Source: Bog-105 sp965277435
GTDB lineage: Bacteria > Acidobacteriota > Terriglobia > Bryobacterales > Bryobacteraceae
Direction: 5' to 3'
Length of the DNA: 64,000 nucleotides
Assembly (NCBI GenBank): GCA_965277435.1
Contig: OZ255821.1
Coordinates: forward strand, 3,410,001-3,474,000
The notes under the pieces were generated by a model that ran no database searches, was not told the DNA's origin, and saw only the letters and a program-made list of their open reading frames with translations. Of this stretch, positions 18,007 through 26,696 are shown piece by piece. Made by a program: the position numbers and the translations under genes. The stretch's first letter is position 1. Each line of letters opens with the position of its first letter.

Positions 18007-18319
18007 TCAACCATCGCCAGAAGGGAGAGTTTTTACCGTCCATAAAAGGGCTGGAAGGTAATTACTAATTTTGGCAGGAGAGGGGCGCGGGTAGCTGATC
18101 ACCGACGAATGATAATAAATCTAGCTTTTTATTTTTAACAACTTAGCGTGGTCTGCGGGGAGGGCTGGAGAGAACCGATCGGGTATTCTCCCGATGCGGG
18201 GAAATGGGCTGCCGGGTGAGACAGGGAAATGATTTGAGAGGAGCGAAAGAGGTGGAGGAAGGTAATAATGGAGCGCGCATGGCTGTCTGAGAAGGCTTGA
18301 TGAGAGAGTAGGATTTTCC
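18007..18319. other. Intergenic, no gene seen
   Basis: 313 bases between the pseudogene and the acetyltransferase. An AT-rich patch near 18105-18140 (AATGATAATAAA, then TTTTTATTTTTAAC) could hold a promoter or a terminator. I see no hairpin strong enough to call and no convincing reading frame. Confidence 0.4.
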
Positions 18320-18811
18320 ATGAACATCCGTCGCGCTCATCTCGGCGATTCCGCAGCTATAGCAGCGGTTTACAACCAGGGGATCGAGGATCGTGGAGCG
18401 ACGTTTGAAACGCAACTTAGAACCGCTGAAGACATCGGCGCCTGGTTCGATGGGCGTCATCCCATTGTTGTCGGCGAAAATGGGGGCGAACTGATTGCCT
18501 TTGCGGCCACTACGAGCTATCGGCTACGCGAGTGTTACGCGGGCATTGCGGAGTTATCCGTTTACGTTGACCGGCGCTTCCGCCGCCGGGGGATCGGGCG
18601 GATGTTACTGGCTGAGTTACTGCGGGAGGCCGAGGAACTTGGATTTTGGAAACTCGTTTCCAGAGTGTTCCCGGAGAATCAATCGAGCCTGGCGCTCGTT
18701 CGTTCCCTCGGATTTCGCGAGGTCGGCCTCTACCAGAAGCATGGCTGCCTTGATGGCATCTGGCGGGATGTCATCATAGTCGAACGAATGATCCTGACAA
18801 ACCTGAAATAG
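18320..18811 (+). CDS. GNAT acetyltransferase, ArsN1 / phosphinothricin acetyltransferase type
   Basis: 163 residues of a GNAT fold. Matching segments are NIRRAHLGDSAAIAAVYNQGIEDR, the substrate strand ECYAGIAELSVYVDRRFRRR, the acetyl-CoA loop RRRGIGRMLLAELL (R/Q-x-x-G-x-G/A) and KLVSRVFPENQSSLALVRSLGF. This matches the ArsN1/bar-like branch, whose members acetylate the amino group of arsinothricin or phosphinothricin and give resistance. An ArsB-like transporter lies elsewhere in the window, but there is no ars operon around this gene, so the natural substrate is open. Confidence 0.88.
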   Translation: MNIRRAHLGDSAAIAAVYNQGIEDRGATFETQLRTAEDIGAWFDGRHPIVVGENGGELIAFAATTSYRLRECYAGIAELSVYVDRRFRRRGIGRMLLAELLREAEELGFWKLVSRVFPENQSSLALVRSLGFREVGLYQKHGCLDGIWRDVIIVERMILTNLK

Positions 18812-19198
18812 CCCGAGCCCGAATGCACCAGGTTCTCGTATATTCGGATTCGCTGACTTGGGGATCACCCCGGTAGATGTTGTCATTGCAGGGCAGTCCC
18901 GGAGCGCTTTGCGAATCCTTCGATGCTGTTGAAGAACTCGTTGGTGCGGTTCGCGCTGAAGGTCCTGTACGACCAACTTCCGGTTTGCTCGTAAACCGAC
19001 AACAATCCGGAAACAACAGTTGAAGCCGATACATAAACCCTTCGCGATTCTGCGGGAGAATCATTGATTGGGCGTACGCTTCGGCCGAATCACAATGGCT
19101 CGCTCCAAGAGAACGCATGGTGTAGTTCAACAACTCTGATAACCCGCAATAGACAAACGGGGAAAGGAAGGTGATCCACGACGAAATCGACGACCCTT
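18812..19198. other. Intergenic, decayed sequence
   Basis: 387 bases without a supportable gene. Leftward reading of 18890-19020 shows short peptide-like stretches that are interrupted repeatedly, which hints at an eroded gene I cannot identify. AAGGAAGG at about 19165-19172 could serve as a distant ribosome site for the next gene. Confidence 0.35.
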
Positions 19199-20125
19199 GT
19201 GGCGACGTGGGGCGATGGGCTGTTCGCAATCACCGGCGATGTGCGCACGCAAGAGATTGCGAACCAGCCCGTCAGAGGGCTCGCACCGGATGGACATGGT
19301 GGTGCGCTCGCCATTGTCGGCGGACATTCGCTGGAGAGGCGTGCACCAAGCGGCGAATGGGCTACCGTCGCTAAAAGCGAGTTCAAGCTTTCGTGCTGTA
19401 TGGCTGTTAGAGACGCCATCTACGTAGGAACGGACGATGCGCGCATGCTGCAGCTGAGCCGCGTGGGCGGTGTGTTCGATCCTATCGATGGTTTCGACAA
19501 GATCGCGGGTCGGGATGCGTGGTTTGCCGGTTCGGCAATTGTTAATGGGCAGCGGCTCGGACCACCGCTGGGCATTCGCTCGGTTGCGGCCAACGCGAAC
19601 GGGAGCATACTGTTCGCCAACGTTCACGTGGGAGGCATTCCGCGTTCAATGGATGGCGGAACAAGCTGGCAGCCCACCATAGATATCAACAGCGATGTTC
19701 ATGAGGTGCGTGCGCATAAGACAGATCCTGACATCGTTGCCGCGGCATCCGCTATCGGCCTTTGCATTAGCCACGACGCCGGAGCAACGTGGACCATAGA
19801 ACGCGACGGCCTCCACGGATCGTACTGCTCTGCCGTTGCGTTCTCGGGCAATGACATTCTTGTTGCCGCGTCGACAGATCACTTTGCGACCCAGGGAAGA
19901 ATTTATCGCCGGCCGATCAGACCGGATGGAGGCATGGTGGCCGTCGAAGATGGCCTGCCCACGTGGATCAGCGGTATCGCCGACACAGGTTGCATCGCCA
20001 CAAACGGCTCAATGATTGTGGTGGTTGACAGAGCCGGCACCCTGTATCTGTCAACTGAGTTCGGGCTGGCTTGGTCACGGAGCAGCAGCGAACTACCAAA
20101 TCCGAGTTCCGTTCTAATCTGTTGA
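19199..20125 (+). CDS. BNR/sialidase-like beta-propeller protein
   Basis: 308 residues, no signal peptide. The repeated pattern TWGDGLFAITGD, MDGGTSWQPTIDINSDVHEVRAHKTDP, SHDAGATWTIERDGLHGSYC and LYLSTEFGLAWSRSSSELP shows Asp-box blades typical of sialidase-like or photosystem-II-stability-factor-like propellers in the cytosol. The GTG at 19199 is the first usable start; a stop lies ten codons upstream. It has no operon partners. The binding target is unknown. Confidence 0.72.
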   Translation: MATWGDGLFAITGDVRTQEIANQPVRGLAPDGHGGALAIVGGHSLERRAPSGEWATVAKSEFKLSCCMAVRDAIYVGTDDARMLQLSRVGGVFDPIDGFDKIAGRDAWFAGSAIVNGQRLGPPLGIRSVAANANGSILFANVHVGGIPRSMDGGTSWQPTIDINSDVHEVRAHKTDPDIVAAASAIGLCISHDAGATWTIERDGLHGSYCSAVAFSGNDILVAASTDHFATQGRIYRRPIRPDGGMVAVEDGLPTWISGIADTGCIATNGSMIVVVDRAGTLYLSTEFGLAWSRSSSELPNPSSVLIC

Positions 20126-20207
20126 CCGCAATCGAACGGCTCAGACTTGCTCCCAATTTACTGATTAGCTTGGAAGGTTCGAATTGTTCGTGGAAAAGGC
20201 CCAGTAT

Positions 20208-20636
20208 TTATGAATTGTGAACGGAAGGTAGGCGAACCGGAACTTGACCATTGTTACGGCTCATCGATCGCCACAGTGGGACAGGCCGGAAAATCAGAGC
20301 GTCGATCAAGGCGAATGCGCCCGTGCAGGCACCGATGGCGAGAGCCAGCGAGGTGATTGCGGCCAGGCTTCCGGTCCGATACTTGTTCAGCATGCGCAAC
20401 CCAAAGCGAAAGTCCCGGAAGAGATTTTCCAACCAACGCGTGCCTGTGGCGTCGCTGCGTTCTTCCTTGACCTGTTCCATGCCGCCAAACTCCTGGCGCA
20501 CTTGTCAGCATGCCTCGTCCTCACTGAAGCCGGCGCTCTTGAGAGCTGACATCCTTTCTGCAATATGAAACTGGAGTTCCCGACCGAGATCTCGCTTCAA
20601 TTTGTTGCGTTGCCAGAAGCGTAACCTCCATTTCAT
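20208..20636 (-). pseudogene. N-terminal remnant of an FtsX/MacB-type permease, with internal stop
   Basis: Read leftward from ATG 20636 it encodes the cytoplasmic lead-in of an orphan permease (KLKRDLGRELQFHIAERMSAL, then SEDEAC), an in-frame TGA, and then QVRQEFGGMEQVKEE, NLFRDFRFGLRMLNKYRTG, the first helix SLAAITSLALAIGACTGAF and RPVPL. The homology ends there; some 700 residues are missing. The usual EDEARRQVR becomes AC-stop-QVR, which two C-to-T changes in CGC-CGA would explain. A dead fragment. Confidence 0.8.
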
Positions 20637-20842
20637 TGCACCCGTCCTCGGCCAGGCTCAGAATCACACCGACCGCTTCGGCCAATCGTCGCCAGTGTGC
20701 GCTCGCCCTCGTGCACACCTATGTGCAAGCAATCCCCTGGCAGGCACGGCTCTGACTAAGCTACGAAAAAGTGCACCACCGCGAACAACCAGATATCTTT
20801 TGGGGCGATTGCCCCGTAATTAAACAAGATCAATCACGGGCT

Positions 20843-21313
20843 CTATTGGGTCCGAGATAGACGCGAGCCAAGTTTCCAGCCACCTTGTTGCCTAACCCAA
20901 AAATCAAGCGACTCGACACGCTGGTCAATCCGGCGGCCTTTGGCTGAAACTACGGTCCAGAATTCGGTTAGATTCACATAGACCGCCAACACCGGTCCTT
21001 CGCGCCCCCCTTTGTCGGCCAGCTGCACCTTTGAAACCTCGATTTCGTAGGATTGAATCCGGAGACGACTTACATCGTCTATCCAGGTTTGTCGGCTCAC
21101 ATCGGTTTCAAGATTTCGTATGACCGTGCCTTGTTTCCAGGAAACGTGGAAGTTCTTGTCCGTCAATTCGGAGAGAATCGCCCGGTTTTGAGATCTAACG
21201 GCGTCTGCGAACGCATGCTCCCGCTGCCTGATGGAAATTAACTCGTCAGAGGCGGCAACGAGTTTCGCCGTCAGGAGGGCCGCAAAAACCAATCTACGCA
21301 ACATAGGCGCCAC
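20843..21313 (-). CDS. Secreted DUF4440/SnoaL-like protein
   Basis: 156 residues. LRRLVFAALLTAKLVAAS is a signal peptide. The rest follows the NTF2-like cone fold: ISIRQREHAFADAVRSQNRAILSELTDKNFHVSW, LAVYVNLTEFWTVVSAKGRR and the final strand LDFWVRQQGGWKLGSRLS. Such proteins are usually non-enzymatic or small-molecule binders. Monocistronic; the nearest genes are a permease remnant and a toxin-antitoxin relic. Confidence 0.75.
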   Translation of the reverse strand: MAPMLRRLVFAALLTAKLVAASDELISIRQREHAFADAVRSQNRAILSELTDKNFHVSWKQGTVIRNLETDVSRQTWIDDVSRLRIQSYEIEVSKVQLADKGGREGPVLAVYVNLTEFWTVVSAKGRRIDQRVESLDFWVRQQGGWKLGSRLSRTQ

Positions 21314-21430
21314 GGTGGGCTAAAGTCTGTCAACTCATTGGAACCTTAAGCGAGTGCGGAAGTTCCCGGCCGTCTTCCCAGAGGTCGGCCACGCTTGCCC
21401 AACTGATCGTCAGTATGAGCTCGATTTCTG

Positions 21431-21476
21431 TCAACAGTGCTGATCAGCCCACCTTCAGGCTTTTCAGCACTGTTGA
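21431..21476. promoter_or_regulatory. Perfect 13-bp inverted repeat upstream of an antitoxin gene
   Basis: TCAACAGTGCTGA (21431-21443) and TCAGCACTGTTGA (21464-21476) are exact reverse complements separated by 20 bases, 27 bases before the RHH antitoxin start. It could be an operator for autorepression by the antitoxin, or a terminator hairpin without a clear U-run. Confidence 0.55.
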
Positions 21477-21502
21477 GTGTACTGTGGATAAGAATGTAGG
21501 TA

Positions 21503-21736
21503 ATGGAGACCGTACAGGTTGTTCTAAACGCAAAGCTCCTGAAAGCCGCGGACGTTGCGGCGAAGAGGCAGAAAGTGAATCGATCCGCTCTAATTCGTCA
21601 AGCTCTTCAACAACATTTGAACCGGCTTCACTGGATGGATCTGGAAAGGCGTGACCAGCGCGGCTATGAGTCTCAGCCGCAGCGGGTCGAAGAGTATCGC
21701 GCTTGGGAGGAAGCGGCGGCTTGGCCGGAAAACTAA
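21503..21736 (+). CDS. Ribbon-helix-helix (CopG/MazE-like) antitoxin
   Basis: 77 residues. The N-terminal half METVQVVLNAKLLKAADVAA plus NRSALIRQALQQHL has the one-strand, two-helix RHH DNA-binding pattern. The acidic, Trp-containing tail (VEEYRAWEEAAAWPEN) would wrap the toxin. Its stop overlaps the start of a MazF-type toxin frame that is broken, so this is an antitoxin left without an active partner. The inverted repeat upstream is a plausible operator. Confidence 0.82.
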   Translation: METVQVVLNAKLLKAADVAAKRQKVNRSALIRQALQQHLNRLHWMDLERRDQRGYESQPQRVEEYRAWEEAAAWPEN

Positions 21737-22054
21737 GCCGCGGCGCTATTCACCTTTACTGATTTGCGCCTCCCGATAAGCAGCGACCAGTTCTGATACT
21801 CACGAGAGACGGCGCAATCGGTCATCTTTCCACGGTTACCGTCGGCCCGAATCTCCTCTACAATCCGTGGCGTGCCATCTGAGGTGGTTCTGGACGTGGA
21901 TGATGGAATGAAGAGCCATTGCGCGGTGACCCTGCACAATTCGGTCACCGTCTCACAGGAGCGCCTCGGCAAACGTGTCGCGAATTTGAGGGCTCCCTTT
22001 CGCCTCCACCGCTCCTGCTCGGGCCCGTTTGAAGCCGATCCTACGATAAAATAG
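21721..22054 (+). pseudogene. MazF-type toxin pseudogene (nonsense codon plus 1-base insertion)
   Basis: From TTG 21721 the frame reads LAGKLSRGAIHLY, then TGA where the family has Arg, then FAPPDKQRPVLILTRDGAIGHLSTVTVGP. A one-base insertion near 21852 shifts the frame, after which SSTIRGVPSEVVLDVDDGMK and HNSVTVSQERLGKRVANL follow. These are consecutive pieces of a PemK/MazF ribosome-independent mRNA endonuclease. Two lesions leave it inactive. It overlaps the antitoxin gene by 16 bases, the normal arrangement of such pairs. Confidence 0.85.
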
Positions 22055-22060
22055 GGCTCG

Positions 22061-22231
22061 ATGGCAATTAGCAAAGAACTTTTGGATATCCTCGTTTGTC
22101 CGGTATGCAAGGCCAAGGTTCTGTTAAAAGAGGACGGGAGCGGCCTGAAGTGTGTGGGCTGCCACCGCGTCTATCCGGTGCGCGACGACATTCCGGTGAT
22201 GCTGAAAGACCAAGCGACGATTGAAGCCTGA
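22061..22231 (+). CDS. Trm112 family zinc-ribbon protein
   Basis: A 56-residue gene, MAISKELLDILVCPVCKAKV followed by KCVGCHRVYPVRDDIPVML. The CPVC and CVGC pairs form the zinc ribbon of the Trm112/UPF0434 family. Eukaryotic and archaeal Trm112 activates methyltransferases; bacterial members often sit beside lipid-A or glycosyltransferase genes as here, where their role is unclear. It lies 8 bases before the glycosyltransferase gene and is probably co-transcribed. Confidence 0.88.
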   Translation: MAISKELLDILVCPVCKAKVLLKEDGSGLKCVGCHRVYPVRDDIPVMLKDQATIEA

Positions 22232-22239
22232 CGGTTCCA

Positions 22240-23154
22240 ATGAGCATGCTGGAGAAGTTAGCGAACGGTTCGCGCGTAGCAATCGTACGATTGCGATCGC
22301 TGGGCGACTGTGTGCTGACGACTCCGGCGCTGGCGCTCTTGAAGCGGGCACGGCCGGATTTGGAAGTAGCCATGGTGGTGGAGGAGCGGTTTGCGGAAGT
22401 ATTCGCGGGCAATCCGCTGGTGAGCAAACTGGTCGAGGCGAATTGGCAGGCGGTGCGTCGCTGGCGGCCGGCGCTTTGCCTGAATCTGCATGGCGGGACG
22501 CGCAGCCAGTGGATCACCGCGCTTTCGGGCGCGCGTTACCGCGCCGGATTTGCGCATCACGCAACCACCCTCGCTTACAACTTTAAGATTCGGAGAGCGC
22601 AACACATTCTGGGCGTCCATCGGCGGGTGCATACGGCGGAGCACATGGCCTCGGCGATGTTCGCCTTGGGCGTGCCCTTGAGCGACGTGCCGCGGGCGCA
22701 ATTATTCGGCGGGCCGCCTTCGATGGCCGAACGCCACGCGGTGATCCATGCATTTGCCTCGGCCCCGGAAAAGCAATGGGCCGCAGAGCGATTTGCCGAA
22801 GTGGCGCGGTATTTGAAGCTGTGGAATATCACACCGGTGTTTTTAGCCGGTCCGGATGACGATGCCGGCGCGTTTCGCGACCACCTGGTCCTGAAAGGCA
22901 CGTTGACCGAAGTAAAAGCGGTACTGTCGAACGCCGTGCTGTTCATCGGGAACGACAGTGGTCCGGCGCACATGGCCGCAGCTTTCGGGGTGCCGAGCGT
23001 AGTTCTTTTCAGTACTTCGAATCCGGCGATCTGGGAGCCCTGGCGGACCGAATCTGAAGTGATCGTTTCGCGCGAGGGCCTCGATCAGGTGAGCGTCTCG
23101 CGTGTGATCACGGCGGTAGAGCGGCTGCGCAGCCTGGCCGAGGCGCACGCTTGA
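22240..23154 (+). CDS. Glycosyltransferase family 9 (ADP-heptose:LPS heptosyltransferase type)
   Basis: 304 residues of a GT-B enzyme. Motifs are VAIVRLRSLGDCVLTTPALALLK at the acceptor domain, FAHHATTLAYNFKI, and the donor-site signature FIGNDSGPAHMAAAFGVPSVVLFS, diagnostic for heptosyltransferases. It should transfer heptose or a related sugar to the LPS inner core in the cytoplasm. The next gene, an MsbA-like flippase, begins within its stop codon, so it belongs to a lipopolysaccharide operon. Confidence 0.9.
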   Translation: MSMLEKLANGSRVAIVRLRSLGDCVLTTPALALLKRARPDLEVAMVVEERFAEVFAGNPLVSKLVEANWQAVRRWRPALCLNLHGGTRSQWITALSGARYRAGFAHHATTLAYNFKIRRAQHILGVHRRVHTAEHMASAMFALGVPLSDVPRAQLFGGPPSMAERHAVIHAFASAPEKQWAAERFAEVARYLKLWNITPVFLAGPDDDAGAFRDHLVLKGTLTEVKAVLSNAVLFIGNDSGPAHMAAAFGVPSVVLFSTSNPAIWEPWRTESEVIVSREGLDQVSVSRVITAVERLRSLAEAHA

Positions 23155-24977
23155 AACAGTTATACCGGCTGCTGCAGTACGCGCGATCCTATGTCCCGGC
23201 GTTGATTGCCTCGGTTGTTTTCATGGCGATTGTGGGTCTTTCGCAGGGCCTGGTGGTAAAGCTGATTCCGCTGGTGTTCGAACGGGTGCTCGATACCACT
23301 GCGCCGGACACGCCTGCGCTGCTGTTTGCCGTGCCTCATACCCACTTTGCGATTTATCTGAACGACATCTTTCCGGCTTCCGTACACAACATCTGGACCA
23401 TGGTGGCGCTGAGCATCATGGCGTGTTTTCTCGCCAAGGGCGTATGCGATTACCTGGGCAACTACCTGATTAACTGGGTAGGCTTGAGCGCCATCATGGA
23501 CCTGCGCCTGGAAGTTTTTGACCGAGTGCTGCACCAGGACGCGCGGTTTTTCGAAGCCCAGACGACGGGCCAGATCATGTCTTCCATCATGAACGACATT
23601 GACCGCATCCAGGTGTCGATTTCGACCATGCTGGCCGATTGGCTGCGGCAGACGTTTACCGCGCTGTTCCTGCTGCTGGCTTTGATTTCGATTAATTGGC
23701 GATTGTCGTTGATCAGTCTGCTGGTGTTTCCCGCAGTGGCCTTGTTGACGGTGCGGTTGGGCAAGCGGATTCGCAGCACGACACGGCATGCGCAGGACAT
23801 GACGGCCGGGCTGAACGAGATTCTGCAGGAGTCGATCACCGGCCATCAGGTAGTAAAGAGTTTTGGTGCGGAGGATTTCGAGTCTAAACGATTCCGGCTG
23901 GCCTCACAGCGCTGGAAGGCGGGCAACTTGAGCTATATCGCGCACCAGGCGCTGGCTTCGCCTATCATCGAGATGTTCGGGGCCATGACGATCCTGCTGC
24001 TGCTGTATCTCGGGCGGCAACAGGTGAAGAGCGAGGCCATGACGGCGGAAACATTTACCGGGTTCGTGGTGGCGCTCGTGATGCTGTACGAGCCGATCAA
24101 ACGGCTGACCAACATTCACAACATTTTTCAGCAGGGGTTGGGCGCGGCCCAGTCGGTGTTCGGCTACCTGGATCAGCAGCCGGACGTGACCGATGGAGCG
24201 GAGGCTGTAAAGCTGACGCGGCTCGACCGTGGCATCGAATTTAAGAACGTCAGCTTTGTCTATCCGGGTGCGCCTGGGAAGAAGGTACTGGACGGAATCG
24301 ATCTCGCGGTGAAGACCGGCGAGGTGGTGGCGCTGGTGGGGCAGAGCGGGGCAGGGAAGACCACGCTGGCGAACCTGGTGCCGCGCTTCTATGACGTGAC
24401 GGACGGATCGCTCACCATCAACGGTGTCGACCTGCGCTCTTACAAGCTGAGCAGTTTGCGCGAAAGTATCAGTATTGTGTCGCAGGACACGTTTCTGTTC
24501 AACGACACCGTTTTCGACAACATTGCCTACGGGCGGCCGGACGCGAAGGAAGAAGAAGTGATTGCGGCGGCGCGTACGGCGTTAGCGGATGAATTTATCG
24601 GGCGTTTGACGGATGGCTATCGGACGGTAATTGGAGAACGTGGGGCCAAGCTGAGCGGTGGACAGAGGCAGCGGCTGGCGATTGCGCGCGCTTTGCTGAA
24701 AAATGCTCCGATCTTGATTTTGGACGAGGCCACTTCGCATCTGGATACCGAATCGGAGCGCCTGGTGCAGCAGGCATTGACCGTGCTGATGAAGCAGCGC
24801 ACGGTACTGGTGATTGCGCACCGGCTATCGACCATCCGTCAGGCGAACCGGATCGTGGTACTCGATGACGGCAAAATTGCGGAGACCGGAACGCACGAGA
24901 GCCTGCTGGCGAGACGCGCTTTATACCATCGACTTTACGAGATGCAGTACGCCGATATGAATGCGGTTGCGGAATGA
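23151..24977 (+). CDS. MsbA-like ABC exporter (lipid A/LPS core flippase)
   Basis: 608 residues: six transmembrane helices in residues 1-330 and an ATPase domain with Walker A GQSGAGKTTL, signature LSGGQRQRLAIARALL, Walker B LILDEATSHLD and the H-switch VIAHRLSTI. Half-transporter layout and LPS context argue for flipping lipid A-core. The TTG start at 23151 overlaps the previous stop (TTGA). A modest hairpin at 25089 could end this transcript. Confidence 0.9.
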   Translation: MKQLYRLLQYARSYVPALIASVVFMAIVGLSQGLVVKLIPLVFERVLDTTAPDTPALLFAVPHTHFAIYLNDIFPASVHNIWTMVALSIMACFLAKGVCDYLGNYLINWVGLSAIMDLRLEVFDRVLHQDARFFEAQTTGQIMSSIMNDIDRIQVSISTMLADWLRQTFTALFLLLALISINWRLSLISLLVFPAVALLTVRLGKRIRSTTRHAQDMTAGLNEILQESITGHQVVKSFGAEDFESKRFRLASQRWKAGNLSYIAHQALASPIIEMFGAMTILLLLYLGRQQVKSEAMTAETFTGFVVALVMLYEPIKRLTNIHNIFQQGLGAAQSVFGYLDQQPDVTDGAEAVKLTRLDRGIEFKNVSFVYPGAPGKKVLDGIDLAVKTGEVVALVGQSGAGKTTLANLVPRFYDVTDGSLTINGVDLRSYKLSSLRESISIVSQDTFLFNDTVFDNIAYGRPDAKEEEVIAAARTALADEFIGRLTDGYRTVIGERGAKLSGGQRQRLAIARALLKNAPILILDEATSHLDTESERLVQQALTVLMKQRTVLVIAHRLSTIRQANRIVVLDDGKIAETGTHESLLARRALYHRLYEMQYADMNAVAE

Positions 24978-25088
24978 GCGAAATGAGACCGCACAGCAGA
25001 TCGTCGGACGCGCGAAGCGGCCGTGACGCGGAAGGGCAAGGCCGCCAGGGATGCCGTTGGATGTTGCGCGAGATTCTCAGGTGTGAGT

Positions 25089-25110
25089 GAGCCTTTTGAG
25101 GCTCTTCTGC
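25089..25110 (+). terminator. Weak hairpin after the msbA-like gene
   Basis: GAGCCT-TTTG-AGGCTC (25089-25104) forms a 6-bp stem followed by TTCTGC, a poor U-run. Its position 110 bases after the stop suits a terminator, but the strength is doubtful. Confidence 0.4.
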
Positions 25111-25151
25111 ATTTACGTCTAAATTACACATATGTCCACAAAGGAGGACCC

Positions 25152-25547
25152 ATGGCAAACACAGAGATGCTCATCGCTGAAGCCTATTCGGCTTTCAACC
25201 GGCGGGATATTGACGGTGCGCTGGCGCTCATGAGCGAGAGCGTGAGCTGGCCCAAGGCATCGGAAGGCGGTCGTGTAGTCGGAAAAGAAGGAGTTCGCGC
25301 CTACTGGACGCGTCAGTGGAAGGAGTTTAACCCTCACGTGGAACCGGTGGAAGTGATCGACCGCGAGGGGAGCAAAACCGACGTGAAGGTTCACCAGCTC
25401 GTGAAGACCCTCAGTGGCGACGTTCTTTCAGATACGGACGTGTGGCACGTTTACACCATCGCGAACGGTCTGATTGAACGCATGGATCTAGGAGAAAGCG
25501 ATCCAAGCTCGCACCAAACTCCATCCGCCGCGTTTTCCAAGCGCTAG
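25152..25547 (+). CDS. SnoaL-like / NTF2-fold protein
   Basis: 131 residues: MLIAEAYSAFNRRDIDGALALMSESVSWPKA is the classic SnoaL N-terminus, and VVGKEGVRAYWTRQWKEFNPHVEPVEV and DTDVWHVYTIANGLIERMDLGE complete the cone fold. AAGGAGGACCC precedes the ATG at 25152, a near-perfect ribosome site that rules out the longer frame from 25023. Such stand-alone domains may be small-molecule isomerases or of unknown use. Confidence 0.82.
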   Translation: MANTEMLIAEAYSAFNRRDIDGALALMSESVSWPKASEGGRVVGKEGVRAYWTRQWKEFNPHVEPVEVIDREGSKTDVKVHQLVKTLSGDVLSDTDVWHVYTIANGLIERMDLGESDPSSHQTPSAAFSKR

Positions 25548-25672
25548 GATGCGGTGGGGGATGGGCGGCGCTCGCTCGTTTGGCGGCACTAGTGCTACCA
25601 AACGTCCCTCCCGGCAGCTCGCGAGAAGCGGACTGGTCCCTACAGGTCGTCTAGTGTTGACTATCTACTCTC

Positions 25673-25688
25673 TGAAACGTCCGTTTCA
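25673..25688. promoter_or_regulatory. Inverted repeat overlapping a possible promoter of yicC
   Basis: TGAAACG-TC-CGTTTCA is a perfect 7-2-7 palindrome. It overlaps CTGAAA (25672), which with TACAAT at 25695-25700 and 17-base spacing resembles a sigma-70 promoter. A repressor bound here would block it. Spacing to the ATG at 25710 would make the message almost leaderless, so the GTG at 25764 may be the real start. Confidence 0.4.
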
Positions 25689-25709
25689 ACAAAGTACAAT
25701 GGCCTCCAG

Positions 25710-26654
25710 ATGAGCGCGTCTGTGGCCGATTACCGGGTTTCGACCGACCGCCAGGGCGCTGCGGTGCGCAGCATGACCGGCTATGCGCAAGTGAGACGGC
25801 AGACGAGCGCGGGGGAGTTGACGCTGAGTTTGCGGTCGGTCAATCACCGTGGATTGGATTTGCACTTCTATCAAGGGCAGGAGTTTGGTCCGTTCGAGAA
25901 CGAGTTACGAGGTGCGTTGAAGCGCGGCATTGCGCGTGGCCATGTGGAGATTCGCACTAGCTTGATGCGGGCCGCGGAGAACGAAGGCAGCGGTTTCAAT
26001 CGCGAAGGGCTGAAGCAGTATCTAGCAGCCTTCCGGCAGGCGGCAGACGAGTTTGGTGTGGAAGGCAAGCCGGATTTGAATCGCTGGCTGACGCTGCCGG
26101 GAGCGCTCAACGGGAAAGCAAGCCCCGAGGCGCTGGGTCCCGAGTTTAGCGTCGATTTGATGGCCGCGGCGGCGGAATGCCTGGCGGCGTTCAACGAAAC
26201 CCGGGAACGGGAAGGGCAGGCATTGCGGACCGAGATCGAAACCCGGGTGGGCGAGATCGAGGAGGCGACGCGCGCCATGCTCGCGCTGCGTGAGGAAGCT
26301 CTGCCGCAATTCGGCAAACGCTTGCGCGAAAAGCTGAACGAACTTTTGGGCGGAAGCGGCCTATCGGAAGCGCGCCTAGCGGAAGAAGCGGCGCTGCTGG
26401 CTGAACGGTCAGATATTCAGGAGGAGTTGATCCGTCTAGGGGTTCATACGGCGGAGCTGCGCCGCGTGCTGGACGCGGGGGGCGAGGTCGGAAAGCGCCT
26501 CGACTTTTTACTGCAGGAACTCAATCGCGAGACCAACACGGCCTTGTCTAAGAGCACGAATGCGGGCGAACCCGGGTTGCGCATTACCAATGCGGGGTTG
26601 GCGATCAAGGCGAATATCGAGAGAATACGGGAACAGGGACTGAACCTTGAATAG
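25710..26654 (+). CDS. yicC: YicC/YloC family endoribonuclease
   Basis: 314 residues. RSMTGYAQVRR is the invariant N-terminus of the family, and the C-terminal domain ends VGKRLDFLLQELNRETNTALSKSTNAG and IKANIERIREQ. E. coli YicC and B. subtilis YloC are reported RNases affecting sRNA turnover. The frame carries about 20 extra residues before MTGYAQ; homologs suggest the GTG at 25764 or the ATG at 25773. Neighbours gmk and rpoZ keep the conserved yicC-gmk-rpoZ order. Confidence 0.9.
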   Translation: MSASVADYRVSTDRQGAAVRSMTGYAQVRRQTSAGELTLSLRSVNHRGLDLHFYQGQEFGPFENELRGALKRGIARGHVEIRTSLMRAAENEGSGFNREGLKQYLAAFRQAADEFGVEGKPDLNRWLTLPGALNGKASPEALGPEFSVDLMAAAAECLAAFNETREREGQALRTEIETRVGEIEEATRAMLALREEALPQFGKRLREKLNELLGGSGLSEARLAEEAALLAERSDIQEELIRLGVHTAELRRVLDAGGEVGKRLDFLLQELNRETNTALSKSTNAGEPGLRITNAGLAIKANIERIREQGLNLE

Positions 26655-26696
26655 CGCACAGGCCACTGGAGGCGGCATCAAACGAAAGAAGGACTC

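Noticed and set aside
20502..20504. In-frame TGA in the permease remnant as selenocysteine
   Set aside because: The fragment is truncated anyway and the site is an Arg-Arg in relatives; C-to-T change explains it.
20800..20830. Hairpin GGGGC-GATT-GCCCC as a terminator
   Set aside because: The T-run lies on the wrong side for either adjacent gene, and the stem is only five pairs.
21760..21762. TGA inside the MazF frame as a possible selenocysteine codon, given selC in the window
   Set aside because: The family has Arg at this position, a second lesion (frameshift) follows, and no selenocysteine insertion hairpin is evident. A CGA-to-TGA mutation is simpler.
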